Positions 23,003 through 34,470 of a stretch of DNA of 64,000 bases are shown piece after piece. Each line of letters begins with the position of its first letter. Positions within the stretch are counted from its first letter, which is position 1. The position numbers and the translations under genes are program-made. The notes beneath the pieces were generated by a model, which was not told the origin of the DNA, did not search any database, and was given only the letters and a program-made list of their open reading frames with translations. This DNA is from Lethocerus indicus. Its lineage: Eukaryota; Arthropoda; Insecta; Hemiptera; Belostomatidae. The stretch lies in contig JACDQD010000010.1 of NCBI GenBank assembly GCA_019843655.1, positions 9,407,637-9,471,636 of the forward strand. Direction: 5' to 3'.

Positions 23003-24196
23003 CACTAGAAAGACGGAAACTTTGTATATACCTCCATTGCCCCAAAGCAGTCAAAATGACTGCATTGTGAAAGAATAACTAATGTGTAAAGAAATGTGTT
23101 TAAAATAAATTTTAAACATTTCTTATGTTATTTAGAGTCATACAACAAGTTATTAGATTTACTTCACTTGGAAAAAAAATATTTTATGCATTATTATTTG
23201 AACATTTTAAGCAAATAAAAGTGGAAATCTATTATGTGTACATCTTCCGGAAACATACTTGTGACATTTTTCACATATATTATTTGTTTTGTTATTGTGG
23301 CAAAGTCGTACTTGACAAATTTTTCGTTTGTTAGAATATGTAGTATTTGATGTTTGTGGGTCTTCCGATGTTTGTGGGATTTTCTGATGACTTTTTCTGT
23401 CTTGCAGCTTTGTAATCGGTGGAAAGCTGTTCTGCTAATTGAAACAAGAACTGTTTTCGTTGTATTTGTATTCCTGTCGCTTCCTTGTAAAGGATCCAAG
23501 CATTTATAGCAGCCAAATCTGAAATATTGAAACATTTTGGAGGGGCCATCTACGAGTACTAGATTTTACGGTATATTTTATGGCCATTTGACGGATTATC
23601 AGCTCCAAATTTTGTTTTGTTATAAAATTGAATAGAGTCCGGTAACATTTTTTTATTACTTCTATCAATTTTCACAAATTTATGCCTGGAACTTAGAACA
23701 GATACTCTTCTATTCGGAGTGGAAAAACGAGGTATATTATCCTTCTTTTGTTTGGCTGCTTTGGGTAGTTCTCTTTTATTTCCCTAATAGTTCCAACTAG
23801 TGTTGTTTTTTGTTCAAGGGGAATGAGGTGCGTGGGCAGGCCTCTTATTAGAATCGAATAACAAGTCACGTACGAGTGACGGTAATAAAAAAAATATATA
23901 AACTGTTATGCGAATTCGCAGCCAATCCGGTCATATAAGAAATTTACTCAATTCAATAGTAAAAGTCATTTATTTTTTAAATTTCCCAAGCTTTTTTAAA
24001 AGTCCCAATGACTGCTTTTCGGTAATACAGGTATAACACACTTATATACCGGAAATTAAAGAGGGGGGGAGGCAACTACTATGATTTATATTCTATTCTA
24101 TATTAAATTCTAAGAAGCTGTGTCTTTATATACACAATTGTTTTTTCTGATTGAACTGGAAAAGCAGTCAAAATGACTTCCTTCGGCAATCTAGTG
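23003..24196 (-). mobile_element. Defective piggyBac-like element
   Basis: The left end reads CACTAGAAAGACGG; the reverse complement of the right end reads CACTAGATTGCCGAAGG. The left end is close to the known piggyBac terminus CCCTAGAAAGATAG. The right end is followed directly by TTAA (24197-24200) and the left is preceded by TTAC (22999-23002), as expected for a TTAA target duplication with one later mutation. Just inside each end is the same motif, AGCAGTCAAAATGACT (23045-23060 and 24165-24180), in the same orientation. It is itself partly palindromic (AGTCAaaaTGACT), so it also reads as an inverted subterminal repeat. At 1,194 bp the element is about half the usual length. It carries the remains of a transposase gene on the minus strand, C-terminal part only. 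Confidence 0.9.
23207..23745 (-). pseudogene. piggyBac-like transposase remnant, C-terminal part
   Basis: Read on the minus strand, a frame from about 23745 shows typical late piggyBac transposase features in order: VLSSRHK, then PDSIQFYNKTKFGAD (family pattern: FYNKTK followed by VDxxD), then two in-frame stops near 23550, then FNISDLAAINAWILYKE around 23490-23540, and RKQFLFQLAEQL. After one frameshift comes the C-terminal cysteine-rich tail, with C-x4-C and C-x2-C pairs (QVRLC, NNICEKCHKYV) and a later lone cysteine, ending at a stop near 23207. Some expected cysteines are missing. The N-terminal part and the first catalytic aspartates are deleted. The gene is dead: at least two stops and one frameshift. 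Confidence 0.88.
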
Positions 24197-24742
24197 TTAA
24201 AAGTTGGCTTTTCTCTCGGCTGTTTGTAAATAATCCCCTATCTTATATAATAATACCGCAGGGAAACATTATAGGGTTCCCTGTAAAAGGACTTAACCGG
24301 GGGCCCGTTTTAAACGTTTGACAATGACATTGAGTGCCATTGGTACCCGGGTGAGGGACACGCACCTCTCACGTGAGAGAGCCCTCCTACCCACCTCTCG
24401 GCCACTTCAACTTTTCCCTTCACCGACAGACAGACGGACACATGACCGCCGCTTTTTGCTGCCCCACCGCCCAAGTGTTGAACAACGTTTTTTGTTTCCG
24501 GCTCTACAGTCTTGGGCCACCGCCGGACCTAGCCTATCCACGCATTTATCCTTATCCTACATCATAGCCCTCCGGTGGTTGTCTCGTCGTCTAGAAAAAT
24601 AATGACCATTGCTATACCATTGCTAAAAGTCCTTTGAATACACAAACCAGCCGACATGCCAGGTTTCGAAATGCCAAATTTCCTTAATACTCACTGATTT
24701 TCTGCAAACGGTGTCAGTTTTTCTCACCAACGTTAATAGATT

Positions 24743-24858
24743 TAGTTTAACATACCTGTTTTGTGGTCTGCGAGGGGTTGGAATACCGTAAATTTGTTGT
24801 GTTTTGCTACCAAAAGACCAAACCAGCGAGAGGAGACAGAAACATAAAAAATCTACGT
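24743..24858 (-). repeat. Family A copy, minus orientation, hairpin mostly deleted
   Basis: It starts with the complement of the tail (TAGTTTAACATACCTGTTTT, GTGGTCTGCGAGGGG, TTGGAATACCGTA) and a scrap of the adjoining arm (TTTGTTGTGTTT), then jumps to the opposite arm (CCAAAAGACCAAACCAGCGA, GAGGAGACAGAAAC). It ends near AAATCTACG. ACGTTAATAGA occurs just outside the left end and overlaps the right end, so it may be a target duplication or may be part of the repeat. Confidence 0.87.
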
Positions 24859-25990
24859 TAATAGAATTCTTTAGCTAAGGCGAGGCAAATGCCTTCTGGT
24901 TACCAACTAGAAGCATCCTCGATTTCACGAATTATTCCTTTCACTTGTAACTTGTTTCCTTGTAACTTAAACTGCTTAATTTGTCTAACTTTTAACTTAA
25001 ATTCCTGTCCAGAAACAGGAACAACAGGAACTACGACAGTGAGATATCTATTTTCAGTTCACGAGTTCATAATTGAGCTCGTCGTTTCTCTTATTAAACA
25101 TCTCTATTGGACTTCTTTTCACATACATTGTGGTTAAGATGTGGTCATTTTCTTTATTAAGATAGTATACTTGTGTGCGATAGTTCTTTGGCGTAGGCCA
25201 AATTCGGTCGGTAGGCAAATTTCATCTGAAGTTATCTTCAGGAACCTATATGGTCCGAGAACCGTATAAATTTCAGTGATGAAATGCATGATTGGAATCG
25301 AGGACACGGGGTGCTTTGGGCACGGTCGTCCTTCAGACGTGCATAAATATAATGATCAGATTCAATCAAACACTATAATTGAAATGTTAAACAGGGTTAA
25401 TGTACCTGTTCTAGGGCCGTATTGGGTCATATAGCGCGCGCTTGGAAACCGGGTAAATAGAAATTAAATGTCAACAAAAAAAAATGGAAGGTAATTGATT
25501 TTAATGACCGTCTTTATTGAAATATTGACAGCCGTTAGGCTGTAGAGATGAAGTAAAATTGTTTCACTTGTTTTGAGGTAATTTAGAATGGCGTCTAAAT
25601 GCAATTCAAAATTATTCCCTGTTCATGTCGCATATTACGCAATTCAAGTCGAGAGCGCGAGACATTGTAGACAGATTAAGATAATCGGCTGAGTAAGATT
25701 TCATAATTTTTTGTAGACCGTTTGTGCCACAAATGAAAAATGGCATGGCAGTGTTGAGACAAATGGACGAACTAGCGTAACACATTTTGTGTCGAAACCG
25801 ATTCTCAGCCTAACTAAATAAACCTTAATCTAAAGTATGAATCGTCGTATTCGAACAGGTTTTCATAGAGAGATTAGAGAATTTCCGAGAGTATAACACC
25901 AGGTTGTACTGACAGAATTCCTAGTGCATTAACCGAACTCTGCAGATTTTGGCTTAAAACAGTGAAAATCCCGTAGGAAAGTTTTTATAA
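24859..25990. other. AT-rich DNA, no feature seen
   Basis: An 82-codon frame at 24889-25137 is unsupported. No repeats are seen. Confidence 0.5.
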
Positions 25991-26850
25991 AGGTATTCAA
26001 TGTGTGCCTACCTATCTGTATCAATGTTTGAAGGGCCGAATAGAGCGGTACCGGTTTCGGCGGTATGTCAACATTGGGGTCGGCGGGAGCAAGGCCACAC
26101 AGTCGGTGGCGCTTATCTCCGATCGCTTCCCATTTCCTCTCCTGTCGCCGTTTCCTTTCTTTAATTGGCCGCGTCGATACCCCGATTTACGGGGCTCCGA
26201 ACAGTACTGGAGAACAATTTTCTTAAATAGATTATAGGGTAAATTTAAGAAATTCATCGAATTACTGGACCGTTTAATCGGCGCTGAATTGCGCCTTGAA
26301 AATTCGTACAGAATAAATATTATTTATAATCAGGTCATAAACAAATAATGAATATATCCGAAATAATCAGAAAAGACTATGAGGTTCATTTCACAAACTA
26401 CGTTAAGTTCGAAGATTTAAGTGTTCGTAAAAATAGTATCATGCGCGAAAGTCCATGTCTCAATTTATATCATCTCAGATAAATCTTAAGTAATCCCGTA
26501 TTATGCTGTACACTGCTAATTTCATTTTACAATTGTATCTTGGATAATTTCAAATCAACGTTTCTACTTAGTGGGCGATATATGTTAAATCTGTGATTAA
26601 TGGGCTATTGATATATATATATACAACTCTAATGAAGTCCATTAGAGAAGATAGATCCGTAAATCAAGACCCCTTTACAGGCCAATTAGAGGCCTCAACG
26701 AGTGTTCCGACGATCGGACGGGATGATAAATTCGCGGCAAGCGGTCATTAATCGGCTTCGGATGGAACCGATAAGAATTGATGAATGAGGGTATCGGGTG
26801 ACGAAACTTCGCGGGGGGCACAGGACTTTCGATTCGGGCTGTAAAGACCT
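25991..26850. other. Two short GC-rich patches in AT-rich DNA
   Basis: Patches at about 26030-26210 and 26650-26830 are CpG-dense and show no convincing frame. They may be regulatory; no evidence beyond composition. Confidence 0.35.
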
Positions 26851-29630
26851 CGAAATCTTTGTCATGATTAAAATCCTATTTAAATCATAAGTCGGTTATT
26901 TTCTGAAATAACGGTAGTATTTCACTCATATTCACTTAAATGTAGCCAATCAACACTCATTTAATATGAGTAATCTAGGAAGATGGGATCTTCTATAACA
27001 GGTCTGCATAATTGAGCTTACGAATCGACGATTCGTATTTATTACTTTACCAACAACGCCTCTAAGGAAATAGGAATTGTGCACGGTTGAATTTGGCGAA
27101 AGTTTCCCGGCGCTGGGAACTTGAAAGGAAATGTGTGTGTGCAAAAAGGTAGAGGAAAAATAAAGGAAAACCGGTAGCGTTGGCGGTGCTTCAACCTTGA
27201 TCGTTTTATGCAACTTCAGTCGGGCGCAATTAAGAACATCGTTGTTGGTATAATGGAAGGCGATGCCGGCCTCTCCCGAGTCCTCTCTCGGCTTCGGATT
27301 ATCTCTTCGACCCGATTTAATGCACGGTCTTGGAAACAAAAACAAAAAAAAAACAAAAAACAGAACGCTCTCCGAGGAACAACCGTGACCAAGTCCGCAC
27401 GTATGTTGCGAAAGGGCATTATTGGAGGTGCTTATTGCCCCATTTATTTATCGCTCTATTGCCTTCAGAGATAGCTGAAATAATCGATCCGGCCCATTGG
27501 ACGTTTCGAACAGAGCTGTTGCTCGGAAGGATACAACAGGATAGGACTCTTTTATGGGTGGCGTTTATGAATAATTGCCAGGCGACCGGATTTTTTTTAA
27601 CCTTAGATTCTCAACTAACTTTCCCTTCTTAGGTTTCTATCCGCGAATTTTCGTTAGGGAAAAAACTGTTTCTCGTATCTGTCCTCGTAGTCTACTGACG
27701 GTGGTAGAAACCTCGCAGAGGGAAAACCTAATCCGGAATGTTACCCGCTGAGAAAAAACTTCCTGCGAAATAGAAAAGGACAACGGTTTTCAAATATTAA
27801 ATCATATTCGGCAAAGTATTTAAATTTACATTCAAATTCATTCCGTATAATTTAGTCTAGTCCCTGCTTCATTATTCCAATTTTGATAGTGTATTAAGGA
27901 TAAGCGATCATGAGATTATTGACTACCCGGGCTGTATTTAATTTAAATATTCGTATGAGAACAAGCTTGATTTGTACAAAGTTGCAAGGTTTAATTTTAT
28001 ACACATTACTCCGCGTTACAACTGGTCACGGGAAACTGCCGCTTCACGGGGGCAGAGCGTATAAAATATCCCAACAACATTATCGTTAATTTTTATTATT
28101 TCCCCTTTAGTTGGAAGGCTGGTTAATAGGGCAAATTCAATAGCTGCCGCAATATTGCGACCGTAATATGTTGCAGTAGGCAACCGTGTAATTCACCCCG
28201 CTGTATCGGCCGTACAATCTCTTCCTCCGATGCAAGAGATGTAAAATGCCCACGGACCATTTCTTTATCGGTGGCCGTATTCTTGTAACGATAAAAGATA
28301 TTGGGAGTTCCTGTCGCAAGGCGAGTGTACCCTTTCCAATAAAATCGAATGAAATTCATTCCGTTTCAAAATATTGTGAAGCCGGTTGAATTGGAAACAG
28401 GAACAAATAACCTCTCTCTTCGAGAATAGTATTACAGTTTTTTTTGTGAAATAGGAATAACCGGTTATGGAAACAATTTCCAGCTTTTGTCTTAAAATAT
28501 TACAATAGCCCACTACTCTTTATGACTCCAATCATTATCATACTCAAACGAATTAATTCAATTTAAGACCAATCAATAGTGCCTTAGAACTGATCCGGAG
28601 ACGTTCTTAAATATCTCAAAAACGTATTTAATTTGTTCACTCTGTACTGGAACTGGGAGATCAAATTCTCTAATCCACTCGAAGTCAATAATGATTCAAG
28701 TAAATAAATCAGATAATAATTCAAGTATGGCTGTGCTGAATATCTTACAGTGTCGTATATACGATTACACGCGTAATAAATGAATTTATACTTCAACGAG
28801 ATTTTTTTTTGTATCGCGTTATACGCATTTTTACGCGGGTACGCTGAACAAACAAGCTAAGAAATTCTGCAAGTAGAAACATGAGAATGTAAGTACATAA
28901 TTTAATGTAAATGTTTATTCTGTACTGTGTACATTAATTTATAAACACGGTAACAGTATATCGTAGAACAGGTTTATTCCATTATGATGTTTTAGTGATT
29001 ATTCTACAAGAACTTAAATTATGGACATATGTGTACTACTTCAGAGCATTAAGGGCTTAGTTTCTAAATGGAATTGTGCATATTTATCCATAACAGGCCA
29101 CCATGATTTATATTTATGTACTGCTGGCTGTCATATTTGTGTCATTAAATGCTCGAGGGCCATTTCTTCGCATGCAGTACATTCCTTATAAGTAATATTT
29201 AAAGATTAAAAATATTTTTTTAAACTGGTAACTGGGTCAAAGTACGCGCAAATAAATTATGCGCCCCCGTTACAGCGCTCTGAAAACAACCTATATTGTT
29301 GTTAAGAAATATACGATCCCGCTCACAGATTAACCCGGCCGAGATACAATTGACCATGGCCAATTTTTGCAGCGGATGCGAAAGTTCTGACGAAACTCCG
29401 ACCGTGGTAGGATCTGCAGGTGGGAAATTTTCTCCCTAATCGTGGTTTTCAGTCTGGAGTGGATGCGATTGCATCTCTCTCGCAATTGAGCAATTTTTCA
29501 AATAAGAGAAAATTCAATTAAACTTTCCTCTTGTATTTGAGGAGAGTAGTGCGATCTAACGGTTTCTAATACAAAATCTGCCTATGTATGGTTTTCGTTA
29601 TACTTGTATTCGATAAAAGATGAAAAATCT
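26851..29630. other. Mostly AT-rich DNA, no supported feature
   Basis: Frames of 60-131 codons overlap on both strands around 26950-27630, in and around a GC-richer patch (27180-27560) with an AAACAAAA-type run near 27335-27360. None has a recognisable motif. Confidence 0.45.
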
Positions 29631-29631
29631 T

Positions 29632-30090
29632 GTGGCGTATTATGACCTGTTTAAATAGGTATATCAGAAGTATTTTAATTTAATTATAATTTAGGTACCT
29701 TTTTGTACTATAAAAGTTTTATAGCTTTGTTATATTCCGGCAATATATATTTCTTCTATGTAATATGAGGGGGGAATATAGTCTGGACAATACATTTATC
29801 CTAATTTTTGATCTATCAAAAATAAATTGTGTAGCCTCCCCGCAACTTTCGTTTCTGTTCATTATTTTCCTTCCTACGTATTATAAATATTTGTGTTCTT
29901 GATACCCCCAAATTTCGGAATGAATATTTTAGAATTGAAAAGCTTAAAAAGGCTGTATTATGATCTGTTTAAAAGGTTATATCACATGTACTTTAAATTA
30001 ATTATGTACTAAATAAATTTAGTATCTCTAGGAAAGTCTCCCCACAACGTTTTTGTTATTTTCATTACAACGCATTATAATATGTTGCAA
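29632..30090 (+). repeat. Diverged local duplication, about 200-310 bp offset
   Basis: Copy 1 (from about 29634) and copy 2 (from about 29950) share in order: GTATTATGA(C/T)CTGTTTAAA, GGT(A/T)ATATCA, TACTTTAAATTAATTAT-type sequence, (C/T)CTCCCC(G/A)CAAC followed by GTTT, and ACG(T/C)ATTATAA. Offsets shrink from about 310 to 200 bp along the match, so one copy has lost about 100 bp. Confidence 0.7.
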
Positions 30091-30119
30091 TTGCTCTTTT
30101 AAAACTTTATAATATAAAC

Positions 30120-30560
30120 CGAGACTCCATCGCGGCCCAATATTTCAAACGCCCATCGTCTCGGTGTGTCGCCAGCTTGGGGAATCGAGATTTTGCAACG
30201 TTCCCCAAAGAATAATTTTAATGCATCCCATTCCGCGGGCAAGAAAAAGTGAAATAGACATCGGGCATGTGGGCGGTAACGGGGATGAATTGCAGTGAGA
30301 AAAGGGAAAATTGCCGGGACCTTATGGGGTGAATGGGGGGCGGGGGGAATATGGCTCCTAGGGTGGGCCCGGTAATCGGTCCCCTCTAATGGAGTCCCCT
30401 CACCCTCCGACCGACCCTAGCGGTGGAATAACTACAGAAATCCCACCACTTGGGCACCGCGGGGCGAAGATTTAAAGAACGATTTTTCTCTAAAAATAGC
30501 GCCGCCACACTGAATGGACGCGTGAGGGCAGAACACCAATAGAGGGATATTTTTGGTAGT
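30120..30560. other. GC-rich island, no gene recognised
   Basis: This is a G-rich, CpG-dense block just left of a family A copy. It holds CTAAAAATAG at 30490-30499 (MEF2 pattern) next to CGCCGCC. An 86-codon minus frame is unsupported. Confidence 0.4.
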
Positions 30561-30663
30561 CCACTGTAATTATCATCGAGCGTGGGGTTATTGCAGATAA
30601 TCTTCCAGTTGATGTAATAACCTGCCGAGATAAATATTATAGACATTAATATTAAAAATACAG

Positions 30664-30914
30664 TAGATTTCGTGTGTTTCTGCCACCTCTCGCTGGTTTG
30701 GTCTTTTGCTAGACCGGTTTCCGCTGCTCGCCATCTTCAGTAGCGGTGTTAGTCGCTACTGCTTTGGCACTTATGGATGTTTATCGGGCATCCTCACTGC
30801 ACTGTCACTGTCACATGTACTGTGCAAAAGACCAAACCAGCGAGAGGAGACAGAAACACACGAAATCTACGTTATTCCAACCCCTCACAAACCACAAAAC
30901 AGGTATGTTAAACT
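30664..30914 (+). repeat. Family A, most complete plus-orientation copy
   Basis: The left arm runs from TAGATTTCGTGTGTTTCTG through CTCTCGCTGGTTTGGTC, GCTAGACCGGTTTCCGC, CATCTTCAGTAGCGGTGTTA and GGGCATCCTCACTGCACTGT to CATGTACTGT. It is followed at once by the outer right arm (GCAAAAGACCAAACCAGCGA, GAGGAGACAGAAACACACGA, AATCTACG) and the tail (TTATTCCAACCCCTCACAAA to GGTATGTTAAACTA). The outer arms are perfect or near-perfect complements over about 50 bp. The tail is only on the right. A 91-codon frame crosses the copy (30706-30981), but it reads straight through both arms and is unlikely to be a gene. Confidence 0.92.
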
Positions 30915-33900
30915 AATACAGAAAACAATTATCAAATATGATCACTCGTTTGGTTTGATCGTCGGTAAATTACTGAGGTAACAAGGATGGAGCAATTATT
31001 GTGATCTAGTTTCTTCTTGATGAAAAGCCTTATATTAATATAATATCTTAATTAATATAAAAATGAATGAAAGTAAAATCGGCGAGGATTATTATATATA
31101 AATTTAGAATACATGACATTAATAATGTGTTCCTGGATAAAAAAAGGCTTGTAATGTTTGTGTTTATATTGGATTATATAAAGTTATTAACTTCCAAAAG
31201 AGCTACATCTAAGGACGGCAAGATTTTTTAACATATAAATTGCATGTTGCGTGACCTGTCAACTCGTTCAGATGGGTTAGCAATCCCCCTATCTAATACT
31301 TTATGAAAAAATAAAAAACATCGATTATTTCCCGTTAAATAAAGTTGGGCGACCTTTCATCGGGTGAGAAAATGGAAAGTCATCGTCATCCCGAGAAATA
31401 AACATCTCTTCACTCTTAAAATACTCGCAGGTCGAGAATGAATTATTGTTGTGAAATTGATGTGAATGGAAAAAAATATGTCCCTGCGTTTAAAATCTGT
31501 GTCTTCAATGCTATATGATTTTCTTGGTTGAATAGGGCACTCCATATTTAGAAATCTGAACTTACTAGAACCAGGCGTTTAGTATAGACATCTTTGTCTG
31601 CCGGTAAGCCAGTACAACTAGTCATAATGTTGGTTTCGGTCCATCTGTTTTATTTGATTTGATTTATTACTTTTTCCTATTATTAAGAATTTTCCAAAAC
31701 AGCCCAATATGAAAATGAAGAAGGAAATAATTTTCGAAAAAAATTGTTTATTACCCACTAAGCTGCCATGTAGTATTTTTTTATTATTGAGTTTTTAGTG
31801 GATAATAATTACCGAATATTTTTACAATTTCTCTAAAAATCCCAGATTATATTTTATACTACTTTTATTTATTTTTATTTTAAAATCAATTTCAAAATCT
31901 CGATAGGATCTGTAAATTGTCACGTGCCCAAGGAAGGTTTTACAGTTTGAATAAATTTCACGAGTAAACGATGCAAGGGGGAACTTGGAAGGACATGTCG
32001 AGGGACATGTAGTGAATCAGCGAGGGCGACCACCACCGCAGCCATAACCGGAGCGCATTTCTCGTACGCTGAACTATTCATGTGGTGTGTATTGGTTTAC
32101 GGGAGGCCATTGATTCATGACTCACTGAGATCGGGCTTTCAAAGCTGTCCGTTTTTTATTTTTTTTTGTCTATGTCGGACAGGGTCTCACTGGGACCGCC
32201 TGCGTCATGACTAGCGCCAAAGAGGAAGGCGATTTCTGGGCGTATTCAGATTTCTTCTGGATATTTTCCGGTTTCGAGTTCGCATTACGGCGACTAGATC
32301 ATTGTGACGTTCGAGCCACTTGTGACCTTTCCAGGGCTTCGTTCTTTTCCTTTCCAAACTGTGGACTTATTTCTGGCCTTTTTGAGATTTTTTTAACGAT
32401 TAATGCAGCAAATGTCCATCAGTAGGTGCTATGTATCCATTGAGCAGTTCCGATTGGAATTTGAGGTGTACTGATAAGTTCTATTAGTTTCTTTATGCCG
32501 GATAAAATTTAATATTTCCTGAATATCTATCAGTGATATTACATTAATCTGAAAATATATTGTTGCTGTTTTTATACTATATCTTTTCGAATGATATATT
32601 TCGGGCTGTATTATTTATTGTAGTGTTCATGGACAAAATTGGTCTTGGGGACCATCGATCTGTGAAAAACCCCATCATAAATCATGGCGACCTTCGGTAC
32701 GGAAATAAATTTATATAAGACATATACATGTCCATTCATCGGCCCACATGCAGTAATATTAGATATTCAACGAGTTTTTGCGATACTAAGCATACAGCCT
32801 CTGTGGGACGGATTGCTCAACTCCGCATTCTTGACAACCTGTTTTGAATTATTGCGACTTGAAACGTGACGTTTCATTGGAACGCGAAATTTGATTTTCT
32901 CGCTGTTGTTTTCATTTAAAAGCCGTTTCGTTTGATCCAGTTAAGGACTGGTCGGGTTCATACTTGGATGTTGGGATAAATAGTAAAAAGTCGAAGTCTA
33001 CACTACTAAATGAGATTTTATAATTATAATATATAAGTTTTTCGTTGTGTATGGGAATTACATTTTTGCAAAAAAGGTTTTATTTGAAAAAGAATAGATA
33101 ATTTTTATATATATGGTTGAAAAGCATCAGGACCAAATAAGCGAAAGGAGATGGAAATTCTCGCGGGTGATGTTCTTCCATACCATACACTGTAAATACC
33201 TCAATGTGATTGCAGCCACTCAGGTTGTAGTGAAATACTACGATGTTGCTTGAAAATTATGGTATGCATAAAGCGTGTATTTTGAAGCTGAGAACATTAA
33301 TATATTATACCATTAATGTCTTTGAACTATTTAACAGTTCGACACATCAGTTTGTAATAACGCCCGCCTTCGTTAAAGTGAAACTGGTTTAATTTACAAC
33401 GGGCCGTTTTATTACTTTCGAGCAATAAAATTAAAACCTTATTAAAGGTCTGAACGCCCGAAGAAGTACATTAACTGACCATTTGCAGCATGTTGGCTTG
33501 TCTTGAAATCAATTTAATGGTTGTCGGTCTTCCCCCGAACTTCCTAATTGAGTTATCGATTGGTTAAAATGTCTGAATACAATTTCCGATTTTCATGCCC
33601 TATACATCGCGTATTGGATACAGAACTAATGGAAGGGAAACTTTGTTAATGCTTGACAAGTGTATAAATGTTGATGGAGGATGATTTTGAAAAATGAGCG
33701 GAGGATTCTGCGACCAGAACTTGAATTATCACTTGAACATCCAGTGGATGGCGTAATACTGTTGGAAGAACTTCTCGTAGGTTAGTCCGAGATTATTCCT
33801 GTGTTTGGAAGGCCTTTTTGCCTTTTTTCCCGGGGGGGACTCCATCACCGGTTCCATCATCAGGGTCCTACCGAAGAGTAGATCAAATTCGGGGTCCTCT

Positions 33901-34185
33901 ATACACCTAAATGTGGGATTTTATTAATCCTCATAGTGTTATGACTTATTTCCAGTAATTACTGGCAACTATCCTCTACTGGTATTGTACCTAATATCCT
34001 TACTGAATGTTCAATACAAATTTCATTCTGGGACTTTTTTTATGGAATATCCTATATTTTTCGGCCCATTTTTCAATAACAGATTTGGGATCAAAATCTA
34101 GCGGATAGCGGATATTCTTGAGTTTGTTTTAAGGAAGGGAATATAGCTACTCGGTTCGAATTTGCATGTCCATCGGAGGATTTTT
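30915..34185. other. AT-rich DNA, no supported feature
   Basis: Small frames (60-72 codons) only. No splice-flanked open segment was noticed. Confidence 0.5.
33129..33160 (+). repeat. Possible family A relic
   Basis: AGGACCAAATAAGCGAAAGG followed by AGATGGAAA resembles the right-arm stretch AAGACCAAACCAGCGAGAGG, AGACAGAAA. It is short and diverged. Confidence 0.4.
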
Positions 34186-34470
34186 TACTACAGCCAGGAG
34201 GTGTGGCCGTTGAGATGACGTGGCGGGGGAGAGTGGCGGCATGCGTCTGTCACATGACTAAGGAACAAGGTCCAAGTGTAGTACGATAGGAGGCGCGCTT
34301 ATTAATATTAATTTAGGTGTAATTTGCGGGAGGGGGCCGCGGTGTGGCGGCGGGGGCGAAGGCCGGGACCACGCCTACCCGGTCCAAGGTCCTACTATCA
34401 CCGCTATCACACACCACTTCCTCCTTCCTCGAAGCCGTTCGACATTTTTCATTTAATATTTAGTAATCTC
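34186..34470. other. GC-rich island with paired nuclear-receptor-like half sites
   Basis: This is a CpG-dense block. CAAGGTCC occurs at 34266-34273 and 34385-34392, close to the FTZ-F1/SF-1 half-site core CAAGGTC. GTCACATGAC at 34249-34258 fits an MITF-type E-box. The sequences are seen; function is inference. Confidence 0.3.
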
